A stretch of 24,154 nt of DNA, taken from positions 1-24,154 of the forward strand of contig HF985483.1 of the NCBI GenBank assembly GCA_000432015.1, read 5' to 3'. Shown one piece after another: positions 7,113-15,524 of the stretch (positions are counted from its first letter, which is position 1; the number at the start of each line of letters is the position of its first letter). The notes beneath the pieces are model-generated. The model saw only the letters and a list, made by a program, of their open reading frames with translations. It did not search any database and was not told the DNA's origin. The translations under genes were made by a program, and so were the position numbers. Source of the DNA: Clostridium sp. CAG:1024 (GTDB taxonomy: Bacteria; Bacillota; Clostridia; Christensenellales; CAG-138).

Positions 7113-8111
7113 GTGAACGGAAGAGAGTATATAGAGCAGTTGGAGCAGAAAACACTGTCCCCCTATGCAACGCTCGCCGTCAACTCAAAGGGGCGGGAGA
7201 TACCGATCGAACCGTGTCCTCTGCGAACGGTGTTCATTCGCGATCGAGACCGCATCCTGCATTGCAAGTCGTTCCGCAGAATGAAGCATAAAACGCAGGT
7301 ATTCCTCTCGCCGCAGGGCGACCATTACAGAACGCGTCTGACACATACGCTTGAGGTCACGCAGATCGCGCGGACGATCGCGCGTGCTCTCCGTCTCAAC
7401 GAGGATCTGACGGAGGCCATTGCACTGGGACATGATCTCGGACATACGCCGTTTGGCCATTCCGGCGAGGACGTGCTGAACGGACTGGTTCCGGGCGGAT
7501 TTGAACACAATGTGCAGAGCCTGCGCGTCGTTGAAAAGCTCGAAAACGGCGGCGCAGGGCTGAATCTGACATACGAAGTGCGCGACGGCATTCTGAATCA
7601 TAAAAAGAACGGGCATCCGGCGACGCTGGAAGGCGCGGCGGTGTCCTTTGCGGACCGTATCGCTTATATCAATCACGACATCGACGATGCGATCCGTGCG
7701 GGGATCCTTTCGGAGAGCGAACTTCCGGCGGCCGCCGTGCGCGCCTTCGGCAACAGCCACGGCAAACGCATCAACAGTATGATCCTGAACATCGTGGAGC
7801 AGAGCAGCGAAAAGCCGTATGTCCGTATGTCGGAGGAGATGCTCACAGAATTTGACGCGCTGCGCACATTTATGTTCGAGCACGTCTATCGCAACCCCGT
7901 CGCGAAGCGCGAGGAGGGAAAAGCGAAGCACATGCTCGAGGAATTGTATCGATATTACCTCGACAGGCTTGAAGAATTGCCGCAGGAGTTTTTGCTTCAT
8001 GTCGACGCCGACGGACGTGAGCGTGTGGTCGGCGACTATATCGCCTGCATGACCGATACCTATGCCGTGCGGGAGTATGAACGACTGTTCGTGCCGAAAT
8101 CGTGGGATTAA
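7113..8111 (+). CDS. dgt: dGTPase (deoxyguanosinetriphosphate triphosphohydrolase), short type
   Basis: Enzymes of this HD-domain family hydrolyse dNTPs to deoxynucleoside and triphosphate. The 332-residue protein is of the short bacterial type, well below the roughly 500 residues of E. coli Dgt. The metal-binding HD signature is complete: HYRTRLTHTLEVTQIARTIA gives the first His, and ALGHDLGHTPFGHSGED gives the HD pair and following His residues; a distal ADRIAYINHDIDDAI gives the last Asp. I prefer the GTG at 7113: AGGAG at 7100-7104 sits eight bases upstream, whereas the in-frame ATG at 7095 has its only purine-rich site three bases away. It lies 66 bases before dnaG, a linkage frequent in Clostridia. 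Confidence 0.92.
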   Translation: MNGREYIEQLEQKTLSPYATLAVNSKGREIPIEPCPLRTVFIRDRDRILHCKSFRRMKHKTQVFLSPQGDHYRTRLTHTLEVTQIARTIARALRLNEDLTEAIALGHDLGHTPFGHSGEDVLNGLVPGGFEHNVQSLRVVEKLENGGAGLNLTYEVRDGILNHKKNGHPATLEGAAVSFADRIAYINHDIDDAIRAGILSESELPAAAVRAFGNSHGKRINSMILNIVEQSSEKPYVRMSEEMLTEFDALRTFMFEHVYRNPVAKREEGKAKHMLEELYRYYLDRLEELPQEFLLHVDADGRERVVGDYIACMTDTYAVREYERLFVPKSWD

Positions 8112-8177
8112 AGCAGGAATCGGAGACGAAGCGTCGAATAAAGAGAAAGTGATTTTTTGGGGAAAGGGCGGAGAAAC

Positions 8178-9953
8178 ATGGCGTTTCCGGATGCGTGGCT
8201 CGACGAGCTGATCGCAAAGAATGACATCGTTTCCGTGGTTTCCTCGTATGTCGATTTGAAACCGAAGGGCCGCAGACTCTGGGGACGCTGCCCGCTGCAC
8301 GGCGAGAAAACGCCGTCGTTTTCCGTTTCCCCGGACAAGCAGATGTTCTACTGCTTTGGCTGTCACGCCGGAGGAACGGTGATCCAGTTCGTGATGCAAA
8401 TGGAACATCTGACGTTTCGGGAGGCGGTGCAGCGCCTTGCGGAACGCGCAGGCATGGAGATGCCGGAAACGGCCAATGATGCGGTGATGCAGCGCGAACG
8501 CGCATATAAAGAACGCCTGTATGAAGCCTGCAAACGCGCCGCAAGGTTCTATATGGAAACGCTTCTCGGCGACAAAGGCTTGCCTGGCAGGAGGTATCTT
8601 GCCAGCCGCGGACTGAGCGCGGACGCTGTGAAACGATTTGGCATCGGCTATGCGGAAGAGGGCTGGGACCATCTCAGAAAGCACCTGCTTGCGGAGGGGT
8701 TTACTGAGCAAGAACTGCTTGACGCGGGATTGCTCGTTAAGAACGCGGAGCGCGGCAGGGTATACGATGCGTACCGCGGCAGAGTGATCTTTCCGATCGT
8801 TGGCGCAAACGGGCGTGTGCTGGGGTTTGGCGCACGGGTGCTGAACAGTGACGAAAAACCGAAGTACATCAATACCGGCGACACCCCCATCTACAACAAG
8901 CGCAACAACCTGTACGGATTGCATCTGCAAAAGGGAAAGAAGCTTGATGATCTTGTGATGGTCGAGGGCTATACGGATGTGATCAGCCTGTATGAAGCGG
9001 GCGTGACAAACGCCGTGGCAAGCCTCGGTACGGCGCTTACCGTGCAGCAGGCGAGACTTTTGAAGCGCTACGTTCCCCGGGTGTATATCGCCTACGACGG
9101 CGACGCCGCGGGACAGAATGCCACGATCCGCGGATTGGATATTCTCCGAGCCGAGGGTCTGGACGTGCGCGTGATCGTGTTTCCGGACGATCTCGATCCG
9201 GACGAGTTCATTCGCAAACGCGGGAAGGACGCCTTTGACGCGTTGAAAGACCAGGCGCTTTCGCTGAATGCGTTCAAGCTTGACAGCATGGCGAACGGGT
9301 TCGATCTCACGCGTGAAAACGATCGCGAAAAATACGCGATGGAGGCCTGCTCATTTATATCCGGCTTGCAGCCGGTAGAGCAGGGAAGGTATTTCAGCCG
9401 CCTTGCGAAGAAAACCGGTTACCCCGTGGATGCGCTCGTGGCGCAGGCAAAGACGGGGCAGCCCGCGGCGGAGCGGCCGCAGTATAGACCCGCCGCCGCA
9501 TGGAACACTAAAAAAGATGTGCAGACCGAGGAAGAAACAGCGCGGGAGCGGGCGGAATCCATGCTGCTGCATACCATGCTGCAATCGCGGGAGGCGACGC
9601 TCGCGGCGGTCGAGCAGGGCGCACTGGAAATGTTTTCCGTGCCGGCGTATCAGAGCTTTTCGGCGGAGATCGTTGCAGCGTTCGCGCAGGATGCAGAGCC
9701 GAATTGCGCAAGGATCATGGGCAATATGCAGCCGGAGGATGCGGAGCGCGTTGCAGCGGCGTTTCGGGAGGACCTGCCGAAGGAAGATCCCGTGCGCATG
9801 GTTGAGGACTGTGTGCGGCGGATCCGGCGGCTGGATACGGAAGAAGAGCTGGGCCGCCTGAAAATACAGCTTGCGGACAGTACGAAAACGATCAACGAAA
9901 AGCAGGAAATCATGCAGAGAATACAGAGCTTGAACCGTGAGCTTCGCGGTTGA
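8178..9953 (+). CDS. dnaG: DNA primase DnaG
   Basis: DnaG makes the RNA primers for chromosomal replication and works with the DnaB helicase. The 591-residue protein has all three domains. The N-terminal CHC2 zinc motif is C38-x2-H41 and C59-x2-C62 (RCPLHGEKTPSF and FYCFGCHAGG). The TOPRIM core has the catalytic Glu263 in VEGYTD and Asp307/Asp309 in YDGDAAG, with LGFGARVL before it. The C-terminal helical region after about residue 450 is poorly conserved, as expected for the helicase-binding part. The ATG at 8178 gives the standard start MAFPDAWLDELIAKNDIV. A GTG/TTG-type start at 8157 would only add a Gly/Arg stretch. rpoD follows after 19 bases. Confidence 0.97.
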   Translation: MAFPDAWLDELIAKNDIVSVVSSYVDLKPKGRRLWGRCPLHGEKTPSFSVSPDKQMFYCFGCHAGGTVIQFVMQMEHLTFREAVQRLAERAGMEMPETANDAVMQRERAYKERLYEACKRAARFYMETLLGDKGLPGRRYLASRGLSADAVKRFGIGYAEEGWDHLRKHLLAEGFTEQELLDAGLLVKNAERGRVYDAYRGRVIFPIVGANGRVLGFGARVLNSDEKPKYINTGDTPIYNKRNNLYGLHLQKGKKLDDLVMVEGYTDVISLYEAGVTNAVASLGTALTVQQARLLKRYVPRVYIAYDGDAAGQNATIRGLDILRAEGLDVRVIVFPDDLDPDEFIRKRGKDAFDALKDQALSLNAFKLDSMANGFDLTRENDREKYAMEACSFISGLQPVEQGRYFSRLAKKTGYPVDALVAQAKTGQPAAERPQYRPAAAWNTKKDVQTEEETARERAESMLLHTMLQSREATLAAVEQGALEMFSVPAYQSFSAEIVAAFAQDAEPNCARIMGNMQPEDAERVAAAFREDLPKEDPVRMVEDCVRRIRRLDTEEELGRLKIQLADSTKTINEKQEIMQRIQSLNRELRG

Positions 9954-9972
9954 CTGAAAGGAGTGAGGGAAG

Positions 9973-11067
9973 ATGGAACAGCAGCGTGGCGCCACGAAGG
10001 AGATCCGGGCGCAGAAGATCAAAGAACTCCTGGAAACCGGGAAGAGCAAGGGCGTCCTGACCTACAAGGAGATCATGGACGCGTTGGAGGAATTGGAACT
10101 CGATCAGGAACAGGTCGAAAAACTGTACGATCATATCGAGGCGCTCAACATTGATGTCGTAGAAGAGGTGGAAGTGCCGGAGGACATCAATGAGGAGATC
10201 GCGGAGTTGGAGAGCGTTCTCGCATCGACGGAGGGCATCAACATTGACGATCCCGTCCGTATGTACCTGAAGGAGATCGGCAAAGTGCCGCTGCTCAGCG
10301 CGGCGGAAGAGGTCGAGATCGCCCAGAGAATGGCGGAAGGCGACCCGGAGGCCAAACACCAGCTGGCGGAGGCGAACCTGCGTCTGGTTGTTTCGATTGC
10401 AAAGCGATATGTCGGCCGCGGCATGCTGTTCCTCGATCTTATTCAGGAAGGCAACCTCGGTTTGATCAAAGCGGTCGAAAAATTCGATTACCGCAAGGGA
10501 TATAAGTTTTCCACCTATGCGACGTGGTGGATCCGGCAGGCGATCACGCGTGCGATCGCAGATCAGGCGCGCACCATTCGCATTCCGGTACATATGGTCG
10601 AAACGATCAATAAGCTCATTCGCGTGAATCGGCAGTTGGTGCAGGAGTACGGACGCGACCCGCGGCCGGAGGAGATCGCAAAGGAAATGGGGATCTCCGA
10701 AGAAAAGGTCCGGGAGATCATCAAGATCGCGCAGGAGCCTGTCTCGCTCGAAACGCCGATCGGTGAAGAGGACGACAGCCATCTCGGCGACTTTATCCCG
10801 GATGACGACGCGCCTGCGCCGGCGGAAGCAGTGGCGGTCACGCTGCTCAAAGAACAGCTGATGGACGTGCTGAATTCGCTGACGCCGCGGGAGGCAAAGG
10901 TGCTCCGTCTGCGCTATGGATTGGACGACGGCAAAGCGCGAACGCTCGAAGAGGTCGGCAAGGAATTCAACGTGACGCGCGAGCGAATTCGCCAGATCGA
11001 AGCCAAAGCGCTCCGTAAGCTGCGCCATCCGAGCCGCAGCAAGCGGCTGAAGGATTTCCTGGAGTAG
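9973..11067 (+). CDS. rpoD: Primary sigma factor RpoD (SigA)
   Basis: This is the housekeeping sigma factor. The 364-residue length is typical of Firmicute SigA, which lacks the long insert of proteobacterial RpoD. Order of parts: a region 1.1-like N-terminus (KIKELLETGKSKGVLTYKEI), region 1.2 (DPVRMYLKEIGKVPLL), region 2 with LRLVVSIAKRYVGRGM and the -10-reading helix FSTYATWWIRQAITRAI from residue 179, region 3, and region 4 with the helix-turn-helix NVTRERIRQIEAKALRKL from residue 333. It follows dnaG with a short gap, as in the classic macromolecular synthesis operon but without rpsU. An AAAGGAG/GAGGGA ribosome site precedes the ATG. A long terminator hairpin follows. Confidence 0.98.
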   Translation: MEQQRGATKEIRAQKIKELLETGKSKGVLTYKEIMDALEELELDQEQVEKLYDHIEALNIDVVEEVEVPEDINEEIAELESVLASTEGINIDDPVRMYLKEIGKVPLLSAAEEVEIAQRMAEGDPEAKHQLAEANLRLVVSIAKRYVGRGMLFLDLIQEGNLGLIKAVEKFDYRKGYKFSTYATWWIRQAITRAIADQARTIRIPVHMVETINKLIRVNRQLVQEYGRDPRPEEIAKEMGISEEKVREIIKIAQEPVSLETPIGEEDDSHLGDFIPDDDAPAPAEAVAVTLLKEQLMDVLNSLTPREAKVLRLRYGLDDGKARTLEEVGKEFNVTRERIRQIEAKALRKLRHPSRSKRLKDFLE

Positions 11068-11098
11068 GACAGCCGCACACAAAAGAAGCTGCAAGTCA

Positions 11099-11142
11099 AA
11101 GGCAGACCCATGGGAAGCCGCCATGCGTCTGCCTTCTTTTTT
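11099..11142 (+). terminator. Intrinsic terminator after rpoD
   Basis: A 15-base arm at 11099-11113 pairs with 11121-11135 with a single C-C mismatch and a 7-base loop, followed by C and six T. It marks the end of the housekeeping block. Confidence 0.93.
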
Positions 11143-11510
11143 GCGTTCAGACAGTATTGGAGGAATGCGCCGTGCGAAGTGGACAAAGGGAGCGCGTTTG
11201 GATGGCAGCACGATGGGTGAGGACATCGAAAGGAAACACCACACGGATATGACCGGGATGGGTTTTTGCTGGCAGGGCCATCGGGAAAACGCATAAGCGT
11301 CATCCCTCCTGCGAATCAAGCGCTGTATTTTCTGAGACCGGCCGCGAGGATTGGGGACGTCAATGGATGATACCGCCGTCGCGGGGCCGAATGGGAGGAA
11401 GGGAACGCCGCCTTAAAAGTCCTCTCCGCATCGGAAAGTGCATGGAGCGCGTTAGCAGCGGGCGAGATGTCGATGCGCAGGGCTGAAAAGATATAGTTTT
11501 GTAATAGGTG
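11143..11510 (+). other. Gene-free stretch between rpoD and the transporter promoter
   Basis: About 370 bases with no convincing gene. A 43-codon frame (11165-11296) has its GGAGG only one base before the ATG and no recognisable product. Open frames on the minus strand run through the rpoD terminator and into rpoD. I looked for tRNA, tmRNA, SRP RNA, RNase P RNA and riboswitch signatures and recognised none. It may be a junction left by insertion of the downstream cluster, but no repeats, integrase or attachment site are visible. Confidence 0.5.
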
Positions 11511-11539
11511 TTGACAGTTTTGAAAAGGGGTGCTATCTT
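11511..11539 (+). promoter_or_regulatory. Strong sigma-A promoter for the transporter/catabolic cluster
   Basis: TTGACA (11511-11516, perfect -35), a 17-base spacer and TATCTT (11534-11539) predict a start near 11546. The surrounding bases turn AT-rich compared with the flanks. The leader to the BMP gene is about 130 bases and contains a small hairpin (ATATGG 11625-11630 with CCATAT 11637-11642). No riboswitch class was recognised in the leader. Confidence 0.8.
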
Positions 11540-11551
11540 ATAAATACAACA

Positions 11552-11561
11552 TATGATCATA
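11552..11561 (+). promoter_or_regulatory. Candidate operator palindrome
   Basis: TATGATCATA is a perfect 10-base inverted repeat lying about 6-15 bases downstream of the predicted transcription start, a position where a bound repressor would block elongation or promoter clearance. The only regulator in the cluster is the GntR/FCD gene at 20374. FCD regulators bind short palindromes and usually control their own catabolic operons. I saw no second copy in the window, so the link is inference. Confidence 0.35.
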
Positions 11562-11674
11562 GGAGCATAAACTTGTGATTGCTTCATGAACGGCAGCTCT
11601 GCTTGAGGTCCTGACACTGCTTTTATATGGTAAACGCCATATCAGAGAATAATAAAGGAGGAAGAGAGATAGTG

Positions 11675-12757
11675 ATGAAAAAAACGATCAAAATTCTTGT
11701 GGCACTCGTAATGGTTCTTGCCCTTACAGTCGCTTGTACAGCGAACCCGGGGACGTCGACGCAACCTGCAGCGACCGATGCAGACACGCAAAGAACGGCT
11801 CGGGTTGCGCTGATCGTCAATCAGAAGTTTGGCGATATGGGTCCCTGCGATCAGATGCTTGCAGGTCTCGAAAAGGCACGGGATGATTTTGGCGTTGAGA
11901 TCAAGGCACTGGAATCCGACGGCGTTGCCGCGCATGAAGATGACGTTCGCGCAATGGCCAAAGAGGGGTATGATCTCATTATTACGACGTTCCCTAACAT
12001 GACCCAGGCAACCGTGACCGTTGCGGAAGAGTACCCGAATACGATGTTCGGCTGCATCTATCAGTTTGTGAACAATGAAGAGACCAGCGTCCCGAATTGC
12101 TATGACGCACAGTTCCACGGCCAGGAAGCGATGTACATCCTTGGTGCGATGGCTGCAAAGCTGACCCGCAGCAACAAGGTCGGCTTCATTGCCGGCGCAG
12201 AGGAGCCTTCTCCGAACGCCGACGGCAACGCCTTTATGATGGCCATGAAGGAGTACAATCCCGATGCGGACGTCCAGTTTGCTTACATCGGAAGCTACGA
12301 AGATGTTGCTAAAGCCAAGGAAATCGCCGTTGCGATGATCAATGCGGGCTGCGACATTATCCAAACCGACGCCGGAAAGTGCCAGGTTGGCGTTATGGAA
12401 GCAGCGAAGGAGAGCGGCGCTCTCGTGTGCGGCGACACAAGCGATTTCTCTGAGACCTATCCCGAAGGCGTATACGGATACTTTGGCGGTGACTTTACGA
12501 ACTGTGTTTACCTGATGGTGAAAGACTTTGTCGAGAACGATTTCAAGGGCGGCACGACGGGCATCATGAACCTTGCAAACGGCTGCTTCTTCCTGACCCC
12601 CGACATGTTCAACAAGTTCAAGGAAGCGCGTGCCGATTACGACAAAGAAATGACGGAAGCAATTGCGTTGCATGACGAGCTGTATGCAAAGGTGCTGTCC
12701 GGAGAACTGACGATCCCGTTTAATACGGAAACCCCGAACTGGGCAAACTATAAATAA
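11675..12757 (+). CDS. BMP-family substrate-binding lipoprotein of an ABC transporter
   Basis: This is the extracytoplasmic receptor of a BMP/PnrA-type importer, a family best known for nucleosides. The 360-residue product has a lipoprotein signal (MKKTIKILVALVMVLALTVAC, lipid-modified Cys about residue 21) and a Thr/Gln/Ala linker before the fold begins at ARVALIVNQKFGDMG. Later strands include YDLIITTFPNMTQA, VGFIAGAEEP, and GCDIIQTDAGKCQVGVMEAAK, which read as the BMP fold. The usual N-terminal D-x-S-F-N-type motif of nucleoside binders is replaced by FGDMGPCDQM, so the ligand may not be a nucleoside. The mature protein has about nine Cys, unusual for an exported protein of an aerobe. A start at ATG 11675 (or GTG 11672) follows AAGGAGGAA at 11655-11663. 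It is first in the cluster. Confidence 0.88.
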   Translation: MKKTIKILVALVMVLALTVACTANPGTSTQPAATDADTQRTARVALIVNQKFGDMGPCDQMLAGLEKARDDFGVEIKALESDGVAAHEDDVRAMAKEGYDLIITTFPNMTQATVTVAEEYPNTMFGCIYQFVNNEETSVPNCYDAQFHGQEAMYILGAMAAKLTRSNKVGFIAGAEEPSPNADGNAFMMAMKEYNPDADVQFAYIGSYEDVAKAKEIAVAMINAGCDIIQTDAGKCQVGVMEAAKESGALVCGDTSDFSETYPEGVYGYFGGDFTNCVYLMVKDFVENDFKGGTTGIMNLANGCFFLTPDMFNKFKEARADYDKEMTEAIALHDELYAKVLSGELTIPFNTETPNWANYK

Positions 12758-12799
12758 GAGCCGCGCTGTTTGCGCGCGAATAGATCTGGTTACGGATTG

Positions 12800-12838
12800 C
12801 CTCTCCGCTCCCTTGCTTTTCTGGAGGGAGCGGAGAGG
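12800..12838 (+). other. 13-bp perfect hairpin between the binding protein and ATPase genes
   Basis: CCTCTCCGCTCCC (12800-12812) pairs perfectly with GGGAGCGGAGAGG (12826-12838) around a 13-base loop. No T-run follows, so it is not a standard terminator. It lies in the 128-base gap after the binding-protein gene, where such stems often protect the 3' end of the upstream message or partly attenuate, so that binding protein is made in excess over membrane parts. Confidence 0.75.
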
Positions 12839-12885
12839 TGAGACAGATTTCCGGAAACGATATGTAAGATGTTTTGAGGGATCAC

Positions 12886-14424
12886 ATGAACGCAGTTAAA
12901 CTGACCAATATCCATAAATCATTCCCCGGAGTGAAAGCGGTCGACGGTGTAGACCTGACCGTGGAAACGGGAGAAATCCATGGCTTAATCGGAGAAAACG
13001 GCGCCGGAAAATCGACACTCATGAATATGCTCTACGGCATGTTTCAACCCGATGAGGGAGAGATCGAGCTGTTTGGGGAGCGTATGACTTTTCAATCCCC
13101 ACAGGACGCCATGGCCCACGGAATTGGAATGGTACACCAACATTTTATGCTGGTACCCTCGTTGTCCGTTCTGAGAAATATTGTATTGGGGAACCCGATG
13201 CACGACCGCTTTGTTATTCGGCAGAAGGCGGCGAGGCAAAAGATCGAAGGCATCATGGATCGATACGGACTTCATGTCGACCTAGACGCGAAGGCGTATC
13301 AGCTTTCCGTTGGCGAGAAGCAGAGAGTCGAAATCATCAAGGCGCTGTACCGCGACGTTAAGATCCTTATTCTGGACGAGCCCACCGCCGTTCTCACCCC
13401 GCAGGAGACACAGGATCTGATCCGCGTTCTCGGACGACTGCGCGAGGACGGCTGCTCCATCATCTTCATTACGCACAAGCTGAAAGAGGTCCTCTCCATT
13501 ACCTCGCGCATTACCGTTATGTGCAAAGGACATGTCACCGGGAGAACGAACGCGGCGGATACGGACGAGGTCGATCTCTCCAAGATGATGGTCGGCCGCA
13601 TTGTAAACAACTATCTGCCCCGGGCACCGTATACGCCGAAGGCAGAGGTGCTGCGCGTCGAGGACGTGCGCTGCAACAACGATCGAGGCCTACCGGCGGT
13701 GTGCGGCATCAGTTTCTCTGTCCACAGAGGCGAGATTCTCGGCGTAGCAGGCGTCGAAGGCAACGGGCAGACGGAACTTGTTGAGATTATTACCGGCATG
13801 CGCCGGTTGTCCGGCGGCGACGTATTCGTATATGGTAAAAGTTTGAAGAACGCGAGTGTTCGCACGCGCCGCAATGGGGGCATGTCGCATATCCCGGAAG
13901 ACCGTCTGAAAACGGGAAGCGCCAAGTATTGCTCGATTTCCGACAACATCATTGCAAACCGTTATTATTGTGCGCCTTATGCAAGGGGCGGCGTCCTCCG
14001 GCATAAGAAGATCACTGCGTTTGCGCAGAAACTGTGCAAAGACTTCGGCATCAAGATTGCGGGCGTGGAGTATCCGCTTTCCACACTGTCCGGCGGCAAT
14101 ATGCAGAAAGTCATTTTGTCGCGGGAAATGGAGGTTGCGCCGGAGATTCTGATTGCAGCACAGCCGACACGCGGCGTTGACATCGGCGCGATCGAATACA
14201 TTCATTCGCAGCTGCTCAAGCTCCGTGACGAGGGGAAGGCCATTCTGCTGGTCTCTGCGGAGCTATCGGAGATTTTTGCCCTATCGGATCGCATGATCGT
14301 GCTGTATGAGGGCGAAGTCGCAGGCGAATTCTACCCTTCTAAGACGACGGAGACGGAGATTGGTCTGTATATGACGGGTGCTCAAAACATGTATCGAGAG
14401 GTGGAGCGGTGCCATGAAAACTGA
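12886..14424 (+). CDS. ABC transporter ATP-binding protein with two nucleotide-binding domains (BMP type)
   Basis: This subunit powers the importer from the cytoplasmic side. The 512-residue protein carries two ATPase domains, as in RbsA/YufO-type subunits. Domain 1 is complete: Walker A GENGAGKST at 36-44, signature LSVGEKQRVEI from 140, Walker B ILILDEPTAVL with Glu165, and switch His in FITHKL. Domain 2 is the usual degenerate one: GVEGNGQTEL from 289 replaces a standard P-loop, LSGGNMQK from 401, and AAQPTRG has Gln in the place of the catalytic Glu. The start at ATG 12886 has GAGGG upstream and begins MNAVKLTNIHKSFPGVKAV; the TTG at 12874 is less likely. The first permease overlaps it by 11 bases. 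Confidence 0.94.
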   Translation: MNAVKLTNIHKSFPGVKAVDGVDLTVETGEIHGLIGENGAGKSTLMNMLYGMFQPDEGEIELFGERMTFQSPQDAMAHGIGMVHQHFMLVPSLSVLRNIVLGNPMHDRFVIRQKAARQKIEGIMDRYGLHVDLDAKAYQLSVGEKQRVEIIKALYRDVKILILDEPTAVLTPQETQDLIRVLGRLREDGCSIIFITHKLKEVLSITSRITVMCKGHVTGRTNAADTDEVDLSKMMVGRIVNNYLPRAPYTPKAEVLRVEDVRCNNDRGLPAVCGISFSVHRGEILGVAGVEGNGQTELVEIITGMRRLSGGDVFVYGKSLKNASVRTRRNGGMSHIPEDRLKTGSAKYCSISDNIIANRYYCAPYARGGVLRHKKITAFAQKLCKDFGIKIAGVEYPLSTLSGGNMQKVILSREMEVAPEILIAAQPTRGVDIGAIEYIHSQLLKLRDEGKAILLVSAELSEIFALSDRMIVLYEGEVAGEFYPSKTTETEIGLYMTGAQNMYREVERCHEN

Positions 14425-15523
14425 GAGGAAATTCAAGCTGGTGGAATTGCTGAAGAGCCTCTGCAAAAAGATTTTGTTGATCCTGATCGCAATGGGCGTT
14501 GCATCTGCGTTCCTAGTGATCAGCGGATACGATGGGCTTGCGGTGTTCAAAGGCGTATGGCTGGGCGTTACAAAAGACTTTTCGGGTACGGTTCGCTGGA
14601 TGACGCCGTTGCTGTTCACGTCTCTGTCGGTCTGCCTCAGTCAGAAGGCAAACCTGTTTAACCTCGGCGTTGATGGTCAGCTGTATCTCGGAGCCTGCGC
14701 CGCGTCGTTTGTCGCGCTGCGGCTGACGGGCCTACCGCCGCTGCTTATCATACTTGCCAGCATCTTTGCGGGCATGCTGGCCGGACTGCTGTATGCGGCG
14801 ATCCCGGCTCTACTTCAGATTTATCTTGGAGCTTATGAGGTCGTTACAACGCTGCTGCTCAACTTCGTTGCCGTACAGTTTACGGAGTGGCTCGTGCTCG
14901 GCCCCTTGAAGCCGGCTGAGGTCACTGGTACGACGGCGACCGAAAATTTTGCAAAGGAACTTTGGTTGCCGCGGATTCTTACACCCTCGCAGGCGAACGT
15001 CGGACTGTTTATCGCCTTGTTCGTGGCGGCGCTCCTGTTTTTTGTCATGCTCCAAACGGTGTTTGGACATGAGGTGAAGGTTGTCGGAGAAAATGCGAGA
15101 TTTGCGAAGTATTCCGGCGTGAACGTTGTCCGGATCACGCTACTTACCATGCTGATCAGCGGCGCTGTCGCTGGGCTTGCCGGCACTGTTGAGGTCCTAG
15201 GCTCTCTGCACCGTCTGCCCGCCGGATTCAATCAGGACATGGGGTTCAACGGAATTGTTGTTTCGCTGCTTGCGCAGAACAACCCACTCGGTTGTATCCT
15301 TGCTTCCTTCTTCTTTGCGGCGTTGAAGAACGGCGCGAGCAATATGGAGCGTATCAGCAACGTGCCGGCGGCGGTCAGCGACATCGTGCAGGCATTCGTA
15401 ATTTTGACGGTTACGGTGCGCATCGTCGTCCCGAAGCTGAAGGGCGTCTTTGCGAGACGTCAAATACTTCGGAGAGCCCTCACAGAGAAAGATCAAGACA
15501 ATAAGAGCGGGGAGGCCGTTTGA
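14414..15523 (+). CDS. ABC transporter permease 1 (BMP/nucleoside type)
   Basis: This membrane subunit of the BPD_transp_2 (branched-chain/ribose/nucleoside) permease superfamily has 369 residues. It starts with a basic tail, then a hydrophobic segment (ILLILIAMGVASAFLVISGY), and continues with about eight to ten predicted membrane helices. Family motifs seen are KANLFNLGVDGQLYLGA, the EVVTTLLLNFVAVQ segment, VVGENARFAKYSGVNV (the cytoplasmic coupling loop) and FNGIVVSLLAQNNPLG. The ATG at 14414 overlaps the end of the ATPase gene by 11 bases and has GGTGGAG upstream, which indicates translational coupling. It forms a heterodimer with the next permease by analogy with YufP/YufQ. Confidence 0.93.
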   Translation: MKTERKFKLVELLKSLCKKILLILIAMGVASAFLVISGYDGLAVFKGVWLGVTKDFSGTVRWMTPLLFTSLSVCLSQKANLFNLGVDGQLYLGACAASFVALRLTGLPPLLIILASIFAGMLAGLLYAAIPALLQIYLGAYEVVTTLLLNFVAVQFTEWLVLGPLKPAEVTGTTATENFAKELWLPRILTPSQANVGLFIALFVAALLFFVMLQTVFGHEVKVVGENARFAKYSGVNVVRITLLTMLISGAVAGLAGTVEVLGSLHRLPAGFNQDMGFNGIVVSLLAQNNPLGCILASFFFAALKNGASNMERISNVPAAVSDIVQAFVILTVTVRIVVPKLKGVFARRQILRRALTEKDQDNKSGEAV

Positions 15524-15524
15524 G

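Noticed and set aside
7185..8930. 581-codon minus-strand frame opposite dgt and dnaG
   Set aside because: It is a shadow of two unmistakable genes and has no family motifs of its own.
11165..11296. 43-codon + strand frame after the rpoD terminator
   Set aside because: Its GGAGG is one base from the ATG, too close to work, and the product shows no recognisable pattern.
10914..11303. 129-codon minus-strand frame with AGGAGGG before its start
   Set aside because: It reads antisense through the rpoD terminator and rpoD coding region. Its composition is Ser/Pro/Arg/Leu-rich, typical of a shadow frame in GC-rich coding DNA.
11540..11674. Riboswitch in the leader of the transporter gene (purine class considered because BMP systems carry nucleosides)
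   Set aside because: No conserved core of a riboswitch class I know is present; only a small 6-bp hairpin is visible.
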